A DNA stretch of 64,000 bases from contig MCFH01000019.1 of NCBI GenBank assembly GCA_002104945.1, positions 404,501 to 468,500 of the forward strand, given 5' to 3'. The notes beneath the pieces were generated by a model. The model had not been told where the DNA came from. It did no database searches and saw only the letters and a program-made list of their open reading frames with translations. Position numbers and translations under genes: made by a program. Positions 1 to 11,292 of the stretch are shown piece by piece. The stretch comes from Piromyces finnis. Lineage: Eukaryota > Neocallimastigomycota > Neocallimastigomycetes > Neocallimastigales > Neocallimastigaceae. Every line of letters starts with the position of its first letter. Position 1 is the first letter of the stretch.

Positions 1-544
1 AAGGAATAATAAATATAAATAAATAAAAGAATTTGGAATAATTGTTGAATCATTAAAAAAATATGTATATAATAATATGATACAAAAAGAAGAAAAAAAA
101 AATATAAAAAGAAGAGTCTCAATGATCTCTCAATGTTACATAGCTAACTGTTTATTTTGATGATATATTTTCTATTTTTGTTTAATAATATTACTCAAAT
201 AAAATACTTTTTTTGAAAGCATATATTTTTTAAAAATATAACATTATTTTAAGATAAAATTTATGAAATATAAAATATTTTTATTTATTTATTTTTTTGG
301 ATTTAAAAATTTATAAAACTAATTATTATTATTATTATTATTATTATTATTGTTATTTTTCTATAATATTGTAAATGTTATATTTATATATCCATATCTT
401 ATAATATATATTAAAGAAATTAATAAACAAATCAATACTATTTGAAAAGCATATTTATTTTATAAATAATTGCATAGTTGTATTTGTAAACATTTTGCAA
501 TTTCTGTAACAATAATTAGCTTTAGAAATTTTAGACAAAATATC
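1..544. other. AT-rich 5' flank of the TM9SF gene
   Basis: No gene is visible. The stretch is almost pure A/T with a short (TTA)n tract around 325-350. The open frame reaching in from 470 begins at a TTG, not an ATG, so it is treated as 5' UTR of the following gene. Promoter elements cannot be assigned from sequence this biased. Confidence 0.6.
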
Positions 545-3500
545 ATGAGTTATTTCAATAATATAATGCCGAGAATTGTTAGTATATTTATATTAGCAAT
601 TCTTTCCTTAAAAGTCAATGCTATTAGTTTCCCAGGTGTTCCAAATAATTATAAAGAAGGCGAAAAAATTCCAATTTTAGTAAATTCCTTAGTTTCTTCA
701 AACACTGCCTTCCCATATGATTATTATAACGAGCACTTTGGATTTTGTCAACCAGAAGATGGTCCAACTTCAAAAAAGGAATCATTAGGTAGCATTCTCT
801 TTGGTGACCGTTTATACGATTCTCCATTTGATGTAAATAAATGAAATGTTTTATATCTTTAATATTTTAGAGTTGGAAATTGAAATTAATTTAAAATAAT
901 AATGAAAATATTTATAAAAAATAGATTTATATGTTGAAAAATGATACTTGTCAAAGTCAATGTAGAGGTAATGTTACAATTGATGAAGTTAACGCAAAAT
1001 TTATTAATGAAAGAATTAGAGAACAATATAATATTAGATGGTAAAGTATAGTATATAAATTCATTTATATAATTGTTTTTATTTTTTTTTTTCAATGACC
1101 ATAAATATAAATATTTTTAATACTCTTTTTTTTTTTTTCCTCTATCAAGGATTGTTGATAATATTCCAGCTGCTAGAAAAATGTTAACAGAAGAAGGAAA
1201 GATTCTTTATAGTGAAGGTTTTGAACTTGGTTTAATTGATGTAAATATATAAAAGAATATAAAAAATATTTCATTTTACAAATCAATAAAATAAAATATT
1301 TAAATTGCAAAATAATAATAATAATAAATAAATAAATAAATAAAAAACAGGAAGAGGGAAATCCAGCATTAAATAATCATTTTGATATTCAAATTGAATA
1401 TCATATTAATAATGGAAGATACCGTATTGTTGGTGTTCTTGTCTGGCCATATAGGTAATTCTTTATTATCAATTATTTTAAAACAAATTATTAATTTTGT
1501 TTTAACTTTATTAAAATTTTATTAAAAAAAAGTATAAAGAATATAGACAGAGAAAATAAGTGTGGTAATATCGATTCAACTGAGCATTTATATCTTTCTG
1601 AAACTTCTCCAACCACTTTTACTTATACATTCAACGTTATTTGGACTGTATGTTTGAAATAATAGAATAAAATAAAAAAAAAATGAAAAATGAAATATAA
1701 TTATTTAACTATAAAATAAAAATGACACTTAATAATTATGATAATCTTCTTGAAATATTTTCAAAAGGAATCCCCTGTCGCTTGGGTTACTCGTTGGGAT
1801 CATTATATTTACAATCCAGATGCTGAAACACATTGGTTAAGGTAAACATAAATTCTAAAAAAAATATTATATACTTTTTTTGAAGATTAATAAATAATTA
1901 ATTAATTTCTATTTATTTACATAAATATAGTTTAGTTAATTCATTTGTTATTGCTATGATGTTAACTGGTATGGTCGCCATGATTATTATTAGAGCTTTA
2001 AGAAAAGATATTATTAGATATAACAGAGCTGATTTGGTATATTATTGAATAGTTTTTTTTTTTTATTGTATAAAATTATAATTGAAGGGTAGAGTATAAT
2101 ATATATTAAACTATTTCGTTTTATTATTATTTTGGTGTCAATAGGAAGATCAACAAGATGAATATGGTTGGAAATTAGTTCATGGTGATGTCTTTAGAGC
2201 TCCATTCCATAGAATGTGGTTATCTGTATTATTAGGAAATGGTGTTCAATCTCTTTTAATGTGCTTTATAACATTATGTAAGTTTTAAGACAATATCTTA
2301 TTCGTTTGATTATTAAAAAAATATTAATTAATAATAAAAAAAAAAGAATGATTCTCATCTTTTATATATATATGTATAATTTAATTTTTGTTATAATAAA
2401 GGTTTTGCTGTTTTAGGATTCTTATCACCAGCTAGTCGTGGTTCAATTCCAACTGTAATGATTTTATTTTATCTTATTTTTTCATGTTTCTCTGGTTACG
2501 TATCTGCTCGTATGTACAAGGTTCAAGGAGGTGAAGGTTATAAGAGAAATGCCATATTCACTGCTTTCTTATTCCCAGGGTAAGTTGTATAAAAAATGTT
2601 GATATTATGGATATTTAGATTTTTCAATGGAAAATTTTTTCTTATTTAATAATCTATTTTATCATTAATCTTTTTTTTTTTTTTTTTTTTTTTTTAACAT
2701 CATTATTTTAACACTTACTAGTGCTGTTTTAATAACCTATCTCTTCTTAAACATGTTCATGATTGCCAATGATTCTTCTGGTGCTATTCCATTTGGTACT
2801 TTAATTTTAATTCTCACCATTTGGACTTTAGTTTCTATTCCATTATGTTTCTTTGGTGCTATCATTGGATTTAAGAGAAGATCTATTCCATTCCCAGTTA
2901 GAACTAATCAAATTCCAAGACAAGTTCCTGATCAAGTAAATATTTATTTTGTTGATAATGGATATACGATATATTATATATATTTTCCATTTCTATTGAT
3001 TAATACCTTTTTTAAAAATATTATTATAGCCAATGTATTTAAGATTTATTCCATCTTCTCTTATTGGTGGAATTTTACCATTTGGAGCTATTTTTATTGA
3101 AGTCTTTTACATTATGAACAGTATTATTTTCCATCATATTTACTCTATCTTTTCATTCCTTTTCCTCGGTTTCTTAATTTTAATTATAACATGCGCTGAA
3201 ATCTCCATATTGATTTGCTACTTTAGATTATGTTCTGAAGATTACCGCTGGTGGTGGCACTCTTTTGTGTAAGTTTTAATAATAATACTATTCCTTTATA
3301 AAGAAATGGAGTGTATGCCATATTTTCTAATTTCACTCGTTTCATTTTTTTTTAATATTTAAAAATTATAGAACATCTGGTTCCTGCGCACTCTACATTT
3401 TCTTATACAGTATTCTTTATTACTATACCAAATTATCATTTGACTCCTTCTCCTCTACTGTATTATACTTTGGTTTCTCTGCCATATTTTGTTCTTTCTT

Positions 3501-3781
3501 CTTTATTATTTCAGGTAAATTTATTGAAAATAAATTTATAAATTACCCTTTGTTGATGATAAATTAAATTATATTATTATTATTATTATTACTATTATTA
3601 GGTACTATTGGTTTCTTTGCCACTTTCTGGTTCTTAAGAAAGATCTACGGGTAAATATTATTATTTTTAATCAATTCTATATTATATTAGTTTCATATAT
3701 AGGTATGAGGGTATTATAAATTAACTCTTTTTTTTTTTTTTATTTAATTATCACTATAATAGATCCATTAAAATTGATTAA
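545..3781 (+). CDS. TM9SF: Transmembrane 9 superfamily (EMP70/TM9SF) protein, 14 exons
   Basis: Exons 545-832, 925-1040, 1150-1240, 1351-1454, 1533-1647, 1768-1841, 1931-2036, 2145-2277, 2402-2579, 2722-2935, 3030-3268, 3372-3514, 3602-3650 and 3763-3781 join in frame into 622 aa. The N-terminus has a signal peptide (hydrophobic core ILAILSLKVNA). The luminal domain carries the family motifs FPGVPNNYKEGE and FCQPEDG. Then come LVHGDVFR, the VRTNQIPRQ loop and EDYRWWW between many hydrophobic segments. The C-terminus KIYGSIKID matches the conserved KxD-type Golgi/ER retention end of the family. Family members act in endosome/Golgi membranes in sorting and adhesion. By eye it is closest to TM9SF2/TM9SF4 types. 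ATGs at 545 and 566 are both possible starts; the second sits directly before the signal peptide. Confidence 0.93.
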
Positions 3782-4501
3782 ACAGAATATCAATTCAAGC
3801 AAGAAAGAAAATGAATATTTTAATAGAACTTTTTTTAAAGTGAAAGAATTTCATAAAAATTTATTAAAAAATTCATCACAATTAAAAATTAAAATAATAA
3901 TTTATATCATTTCTCAAAACATTTAATTTTATATAAATTATATTGTTATTATACTTTATTGACAAAAATAAAAAAAAAAATATTATATTAACAGTTTAAA
4001 ATTATATATCATTATTACTTTCTTTAATATATCAATAACCGCATAGTAATAATATAACTATTAATAAATTAATAGAAATAGAAATAAACTATAATAAAAT
4101 TTATACATAAAAAAAAAATAATTATTAAAAAATATATATCTTTATATTTAATATTCCTTGTATAATTTTATTTTATTTTATTTATTTTTTATTTTTTTCC
4201 CCCTTAATAAATACTGCTATTCACCGACGATTTAATAATAAATTTAAATCATATTATATTAATTGTTTATAGAGTTTCAAATGGCATTACATTTATCCAT
4301 TCATTTTAAAACTATGGGTATTAAGGGGAAAAAAAAGGATTTAAATAAATAGAAAAAAGAAAAAAAAGATTAAATAATAATAAATATTTATATATATAAA
4401 GTAAACCAATTTAAAATAAATGATTTAACAATTATTCAAATAAACATGTAAAGGATCATTGTTAACATAGTCAATAATAACATATTAATAAAAAATAAAA
4501 A

Positions 4502-4534
<33 letters not shown>

Positions 4535-4682
4535 CACTTTAATGATAATTTTTATATTTATTAATATTTATTATGTATTTATTTTTATATTTGAATTAAA
4601 AAAAAGAGATAGATAAAATGTAAAATAATTTAAAATAGGATGCATTTTTTTTATTTTTTTTTTTTTTTTTTTAATTTGAAAT
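3782..4682. other. Convergent intergenic region, 900 bp
   Basis: This lies between the 3' ends of two convergent genes. It holds only A/T-rich sequence, including a long poly(A) run near 4502-4530 and a poly(T) run near 4655-4672, which may serve as 3'-end processing sequence for either gene. I see no gene. Confidence 0.6.
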
Positions 4683-6353
4683 TTAAAGTTCCATTGTATT
4701 ACAATAATCATTAAGAAGTAGTTTTGCTTCTTCAATTGTTAAATGACAACAAAGAGGAGTAGAACCTAAAATATAATGTGCTTCTTTATTATAAAAAACA
4801 ATAGTGGATGGTGGTTTAATAGGACCAATAATATTGGATACTTGACCATTAAAATCATTATTACTAGTTAAAAATGTTGTTAAACTTTGTGGTTGACAAT
4901 AACATGAAGGTAGAGGAATAAATGAATAATTATTGTATTTATTACAAGTTTTTAAATCAATTTCATACATTTTGGTTTGGATCCAAAAAAATCTTTAAAA
5001 AAAAAAAAGGAAAATTACAATTATGTGAACAATAGAGTATTAATAATAAGAAGAAAAAAAAAAAAAAAGATTAATATACCTAAATTCAACATCACAATCA
5101 TAGGTAGGGTATCCTTTCCAACACATAACATCTTTAATATAATAAATATTATTTTCTTCACTATATATACAATCTAAAATAGAATAATTTTGATATTCTC
5201 TATTAAAATAACAATAATAATTTAGGTGTATAAATATTAATATTGGTTTCAACATTCGTTCATTTAATATTCCAAAAAAAAAAAAAAAATATTACCTAGA
5301 TAATGGATTGCCACCTGGTATATTAGAATAAAAAGTATTTATTATTGAACCTGTGGTTATTTAAAATAAAATATTATATTTTTATTATTTGTCTTGTCTT
5401 ATTTTTTTTTTAAATATTTGTAAAAAAAATAATAAAATAATTCAAATTTACCATCAATTCTTCTACTGACCGTTTTTCCTATATAAATTAATGGATAGTT
5501 ATAATATTAATTAGTTTATATAAATTAATCTAATTAGTAAAAAAAATTTTTTTACTATTTTTATCATACCATTATAGGAAATAACTAAGCATGGTATACC
5601 ATCGGGTATCTTAACAGCAATCCAATTAGTTTCGAAATCGTTTGGTATTTCTTCTAATTTTTCACTCAACATTAATTGATTTCTAATAAAAAAAGAAAGA
5701 AAGAAAATATATATATATATATATTATATATACTTTTGGTAAATAATACACCTTGTCTACACATTTCTACAAATATATCTATTATAAAACTAATAATATA
5801 TTACTAACATAAATTCATTCTTTTTCTTCTTATGCTTATTCTTCTTATTCTTTTTGACTTTCTTATCTATATCCATTCCTTCTTCTTGATGGTAACTTCC
5901 ATTATTGTTTTTTTCAATTCTACTTTCATTTTGATTTTTTGATATATTATTTTTATTGGAAATTTCAATTTCAGAATCAGAATCATTTTCTGAATTTTCA
6001 TTTTGAATTGAAAATTCAATTAATTTTCTAGCTTGATTTACTAAAGAACTTCTTTTCTAGTTATTAAAAAAAATAATAATAAAATAAAATAAATTCCAGG
6101 GTTATATTATAATATTCAATGGATATCTTAATGTTTAATATTTTATAATGAAATTTTAAAAGAATTAAAAATCTTTTAATAATACTTGTCTCTGTTCTTC
6201 CAATATTCTTCTTCTTCTTTCTTCCTGTTTTTCTTCTTTTGTTTTTGAATAAAAAGTAGCTTTATAGTCTTTTTTTCTAAAAGAGGTACTATTTTCTTGT
6301 TCAGTTTCATTATTCAGAGTAAAGGTGAAAGTAAAATTCTCCATTTTTTTCAT
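4683..6353 (-). CDS. SNUPN: Snurportin-1 (m3G-cap snRNP import adaptor), 7 exons
   Basis: Exons, 5' to 3' on the minus strand: 6353-6186, 6056-5809, 5682-5570, 5478-5452, 5350-5296, 5199-5080, 4992-4683. They sum to 1041 nt (346 aa). Splicing the first two exons rebuilds an importin-beta-binding helix: EERRRRILEEQRQ followed by KRSSLVNQARKL. The C-terminal half is the cap-binding domain, with NWIAVKIPDG, PGGNP, YSILDCIY, VMCWKGYPTYDC and a late ILGSTPLC. These align by eye with human snurportin in order. Family role: it binds the trimethylguanosine cap of spliceosomal snRNPs and delivers them to importin-beta for nuclear entry. A Lys-rich, acidic linker (about residues 75-138) separates the two domains. 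ATG at 6353 or 6344 could be the start. One donor (GTTAGT at 5808) is unusual. Confidence 0.92.
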
Positions 6354-7304
6354 TTTATATATATATTATTAAACTTGTATATATAAATGATATAAACTAT
6401 TAATATTATTAATGTTATTGATGTTAATATTTCTATTTTTATTACTATTTATTTTTCTTGTTTTTATTTGGCAATGTTAAAAATAAATTTTCAATTTATT
6501 ATTATTGATTTAATTATTAATGAAATGAAATTTCAATTTATAATAAAGAATTTAAATTTTATTTTTTAAATAAAATGTAGAAATAAATGTACACATACTT
6601 TTTTTTCTTTTATCCTATAAATATGGTTTGTGGTAGATATATATATTTGTTACTACTGCTATTTTCTTTTTTTTTAAAAGATAGATGAAATTGTGAAATT
6701 TGATTTTAAAATGTATTCCTTTTTTTAATTAATTAATTATGAAATTTTTTAATTTATAATAAAATTTAATTTTAATAATTAAAAGGAATAAATTTTAAAA
6801 AATATAAATATACCATAAAATCCCTCAAAAAAACTGTTTTTTAAAAAATTCTAAAGTTACACAATACTTTAAATATATTGTTATATATTCATCAATATAT
6901 TTATAATAAATTAAAATTCAATTATAATAAATGGAAATCATAAATTAAAATTAACTTTGATTGGGTTAATTAAAAAGAAACTATAAAAGAAGAAGTTGTA
7001 AATTAAAAAAAAAAAAATTGAAGACTTTATACTATTTTTTAAAATTAGCAAGGAAATAAAATTGAAGTAATTCTTTAATTACTTTTGCTCTTTTTTATTT
7101 TTTTTCTATTCATCATTAACATTTTATTGTTTAATAATATCAAAAACAACAAAAAGTTATGGATATAAAATTTAAAATTATCTGAATTTTTAAAATAATT
7201 ATAATTTATTATTAATTTTATTATTATTATTACTCAGTAACAAAATAAAAAAAATATAAATTTCAAATTAAAATTCTATCTGTTAACTAAATCATTAATA
7301 TAAA
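6354..7304. promoter_or_regulatory. Divergent promoter region, 950 bp
   Basis: This lies between the 5' ends of snurportin (minus) and the folate gene (plus), so it must hold both promoters. The sequence is nearly all A/T and no individual element can be named. Confidence 0.45.
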
Positions 7305-9338
7305 ATGACTACTGAAACAAGTGTTATAACCAATAAAAAATTATTAAGAAACCAACTAAGGAATTTACTTAAAACAATAACTGAAAATGAACTAGTATAT
7401 CAATGTAGGCTTATAATATTTGTTATATATATTATTTTAAAATAATCATGAAGAAAATAACATATATATTATATAAAAAAAATTATTATAATAAATTGAA
7501 ATATAAGCAAATGAAATTTTTAAAAGAGTCATTTCATTAAAAGAATATCAAGAATGTAAAAATATTAGTATATATTTGCATATGCCAAAAGGTGAAGTAA
7601 GAACTGAAAGTTTACTTAAACATGCTTTAAAATCAGGAAAAAATTGTTATGTACCCTATATTATTAATGGAACTGAAATGGTTAGTTATAAAAAAAAAAA
7701 AACATTCTTTTATTATAAATATAATAATAATTGTAGTAAAGGAAATCATTAAATAGAATTAAAATTTATTAAAGGAATTTCTATCATTTATAAAATTTAT
7801 AAAATGAATGGTAATTATTAATAATTTATTATACTATTGAAAAAAAAGGAAATGGTAAAAATCAATTCTTGGGAGGAATTTTTATCATACCCAAAAACTA
7901 AATGGGGTTACCCAGAACCAAGTGGTATGACTGAGAATTCAACTGGTATATATTCTAAACAGTATTTTAAAAATATATCAAATTTGTTATAACACAAATT
8001 AATAATTTTATAAAACCTACAAACACTATTACTTCTATCATTATTATTAATACAAACAATACCACTAATAATAATAATAATAATAAATGAAGCCTTGAAA
8101 AATAAAGAGGGCTTAGATTTAATAATTGTACCAGGTAAATATTGTTATATATTTTTTTTTCGTATAATTTATTAAATCCAATTAATGTATAATTATTTAA
8201 AAAAGGAATGGCATTTGATTTAAAAGGAAATAGATTAGGACACGGAAAGGGGTAAATTATAATATTTTTTTATTATTAATTAATGTTTTAATATAATGAA
8301 TAATACAAATTATATAATAAATATTTTATCAATTGGGTAATATAGTTATTATGATAGGTATATTGAAAGAGCTAAACAATTTTCAAAATTAGGAAATAAA
8401 GAAGGACCATATTGTGGTATGTTATATATATAATATTATAAATATACTATTATATAATCGAATTTATTTATAATAATTTATTATGTTGTTTAAATTGTAA
8501 TAATATACCATGTCAATATAAAGTTTCGCTTTCATTGAATGAGCAATTATTAGAACAAGATATACCAACAAATCAATTTGACGTGAAACCTGATATAATT
8601 ATTACACCACAAGGTTCAGTTTCACAAATAACACAAAAAACTGAAGGTATTTTTTTTTTCCATAAGATGATTAATTTTTTTTACGATAATTATAAACGGC
8701 GGTATTTAAATTACTATTTTAAAATACATAAATTCTATATAATCCATATATAATAATATATATTATTTACCCATTCTTTAATAAGAAACTAAAATGGCTG
8801 AAACTGAAGAAGTTAGTTTTATAAAAATTTTAATATATATCATAATTTTTTAAAAAAAAAAAAAAATTGAAATTTAACAAAACTCTAAATTATAAAAAAT
8901 AAAATTTTCGATAAAGTTAGAAGACTGGGAACTTGAAGAATTTGAACCAATTGCTGTTCCAACAATGTAAATTTCATAATATAATATAACATTTTCAACT
9001 TAACAATATTATACTTAATACTATTCAATATTATAAATAATAGTGAAAAGAAACAATATTCTTTACAAACAGAATCATATATTAATGGATATACTCCCCA
9101 GGTAAAAAGCATGAATTTATTAAAACATTAATTTATAATAATATCATTGTGTATTTATTTTTATTATCTGTTTATACATAAAAAGGTAAAAATCTTAAAG
9201 AGAGATAAAGATGAAGTTAAACAAAAGTTTGAAGAAAGTCAAATAAAAAGAACAATAATAAATACAAAAAAGTCATTAGCAGAAAGAGAAGAAGAATATA
9301 GAAAAGCAAGATTAAAGATTTTTGGAAAATCAGAATAA
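7305..9338 (+). CDS. MTHFS: 5-formyltetrahydrofolate cyclo-ligase with in-frame C-terminal SUZ domain, 11 exons
   Basis: Exons 7305-7404, 7508-7680, 7849-7945, 8093-8134, 8206-8251, 8346-8416, 8524-8646, 8786-8811, 8917-8966, 9044-9101 and 9186-9338 give 312 aa in one frame. Residues 1-217 are a full MTHFS domain: RNQLRNLL at the N-terminus, KNISIYLHMP, and the nucleotide/substrate signature LIIVPGMAFD...GNRLGHGKGYYDRY (about residues 133-159). The enzyme converts 5-formyl-THF to 5,10-methenyl-THF with ATP. Residues 218-312 hold a SUZ domain: YTPQVKILKR then KKSLAEREEEYRKARLKIFG, as in SZRD1-type proteins, an RNA-associated motif. The link is a 139-nt GT-AG intron (8647-8785) joined in phase. 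Alternatively the SUZ part is a separate 92-aa gene starting at ATG 8794, only about 150 bp downstream. I favour the fusion moderately. Confidence 0.8.
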
Positions 9339-9825
9339 ATATTTTCATAGAATAAAAAAATATATATAAAGATTTTGAATAAAGAAATGAAAAATAAAAA
9401 TAAAAAGAAAGAAAGAATCACACAGCTTTATGTATTTAAATTTTGATATTACAATAATATAACTTTAAAATAAATTTTAATAATATCATTTTCAGGATAA
9501 TTAAAATATAATCATCATTAATACAAATTGTATTATATTACACATTTTTAAAAGTTTTCAAATTGACTTGTAGAATTTGAACATCTTTTTATATATAAAA
9601 AAGAATTTGAATAGAAATATTTTTTAAAAGACAAATATTACTTGTTATTTAGATTTTAAGCATACTCGAAATATATTTATTTCATTATTATATGATTATT
9701 ATATATGGTATAAAATGATACAGACTATATACATGTTGATTTTTCAATTTTTTTCTTTTTTTTTTTTTTTTTTTTTGAATTATACAAAGTTAGTGCAAAA
9801 GTCTTCCAACCAATAGCATTATATT
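9339..9825. other. Convergent intergenic region
   Basis: A/T-rich sequence between two gene 3' ends, with a poly(T) run near 9757-9775. Nothing else is recognisable. Confidence 0.55.
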
Positions 9826-10763
9826 TTAAAGTAAATGAGTTTCTTTAAGTTTATGTATTCTGGAATATTTATCAGGATTATTTCTTATTTTAATTTCTTC
9901 AGGAATAACTTCATCTAGTTTGTCAATTTTACTTATAATATCTGATATCAGTATTTGTGTTTTTTCGATATTATCTTCTACTTTTTGTACTATTTTTAAT
10001 TAATAATAAAATTTTAGTATAATGAATGGAATAAAAAAAAAAAGACAAAAGTTTATAAAAAATTTTTTACTATGACTATAAAATACAAAATATTATATTA
10101 CTTAGTTCATTCCCTATAAGTTGATATCCATTTTGCTTGGTTTGACTCAAGCGTTTTGAAACGCTACTATCAATATCATTGCAATAAGTTGATAATTGTT
10201 TGAAATTTTCAAATAATATATTCTATGGATAATGTATTTCCATTATTAAATAAAAATGTATTGTCAATTTAAATATTATATCATAATAATTTAATATATA
10301 TGAATAGTATTTTACTTGATCTTTAATGACTGTTTTTGAACATTCCATTAAATATTGTTGATATTGCTCAAAAAAATTTATAAATGGTTGTGGATTTAAA
10401 GTTTCTTTAGAATAACAAGCAAAAAAAAAAAAAAAAAAAAAGGTATATTTAATTATTATTTATTTAAAAGGTATATTGTAAATTTTGTTTATCAAAATTT
10501 ACCTGGAATGTTTTGATTTCGTTTATTTGAAAAAAGGGTATTCCAATTTGGACCATCAATAGTAGAAAGAAGAGGTTGAACCTTTTATTATTATTATTTA
10601 TTTTGTTTTTAATATGTATAGATTTTATGCGTATTAAAAAATTGTATTTTTTTTAATTTCGAAATATTACCTTTTTAATACTATTTAACGTTTCTAATTC
10701 AGGTTCTGATTTTTGCTCTTCTTTCCTTTGATTAACCACAATAATTTTTTCAGTTGGATCTTC
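9826..10763 (-). CDS. BORCS5: BORC subunit 5 (lyspersin) homologue, 5' exon not identified
   Basis: Five exons on the minus strand (10763-10671, 10581-10503, 10404-10316, 10222-10102, 9989-9826) join in frame into 181 codons plus stop. In the human BORCS5 order I can match an IIVVNQ segment, VQPLL, a QYQQYLMECSKTVIKDQ helix, a coiled coil with GNELIQKVEDNIEKTQ, and IDKLDEVIPEE near the C-terminus. BORC is the lysosomal complex that recruits the Arl8 GTPase and kinesin for organelle positioning. The animal protein starts with a myristoylated Met-Gly. I could not find a convincing ATG-Gly exon upstream. A 6-nt first exon (Met-Lys) near 10861 is possible but unconvincing, so the start is left open. 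Confidence 0.72.
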
Positions 10764-11292
10764 CTTTTTTACATATACATATATTATTGTTACTACTATT
10801 TTATATTATTTTAAAAATAATGTTTATACTACTTTTATGGCAATTCAATTATTACTTTCATTTTAAAATAGCTTTGGTATTTAATAGACAATATTATTAA
10901 AATCTTTCTATTTGACTATTTATTTCTCCATATCTATAGTTGTTACGCCGTTGTTATTATTATTGTAATAATAAATGTTTTCTTAATCTTTTTTTTTTTT
11001 TTTTGTTCGTCCCTTTTTAATAAAAAAAAAAAAAAATTATTTGTGTTACTTTAAAATTTTTACTAATTAATTTTTCTTTTATTAACAGAAATTAAAATTT
11101 TTATCTCCTTTTATTAGAATATAATTTTTAACACTTTTTATTAGAATATAATTTTAAAAATTACCAGCATATTAATATATTATATATATATATATATAAA
11201 AAAGAGAGAAATTCCATATCTTTATTAATAATTGTTTACTATTAAAAAAACAGTATATATGATAATAAAATTTTAAATTTTGATAAAATAAA
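10764..11292. promoter_or_regulatory. Divergent intergenic region
   Basis: Contains the unidentified 5' end of the BORCS5 homologue and the promoter of INTS9. It is A/T-rich with a poly(T) run at 10988-11004, an adjacent poly(A) run at 11021-11037, and a (TA)n tract around 11180-11200. Confidence 0.4.

Noticed and set aside
8535-8753. MTHFS ending by read-through into the intron (tail ending KFYIIHI)
   Set aside because: The tail is AT-rich intron translation. Splicing at 8646 gives a natural domain end and an in-frame continuation.
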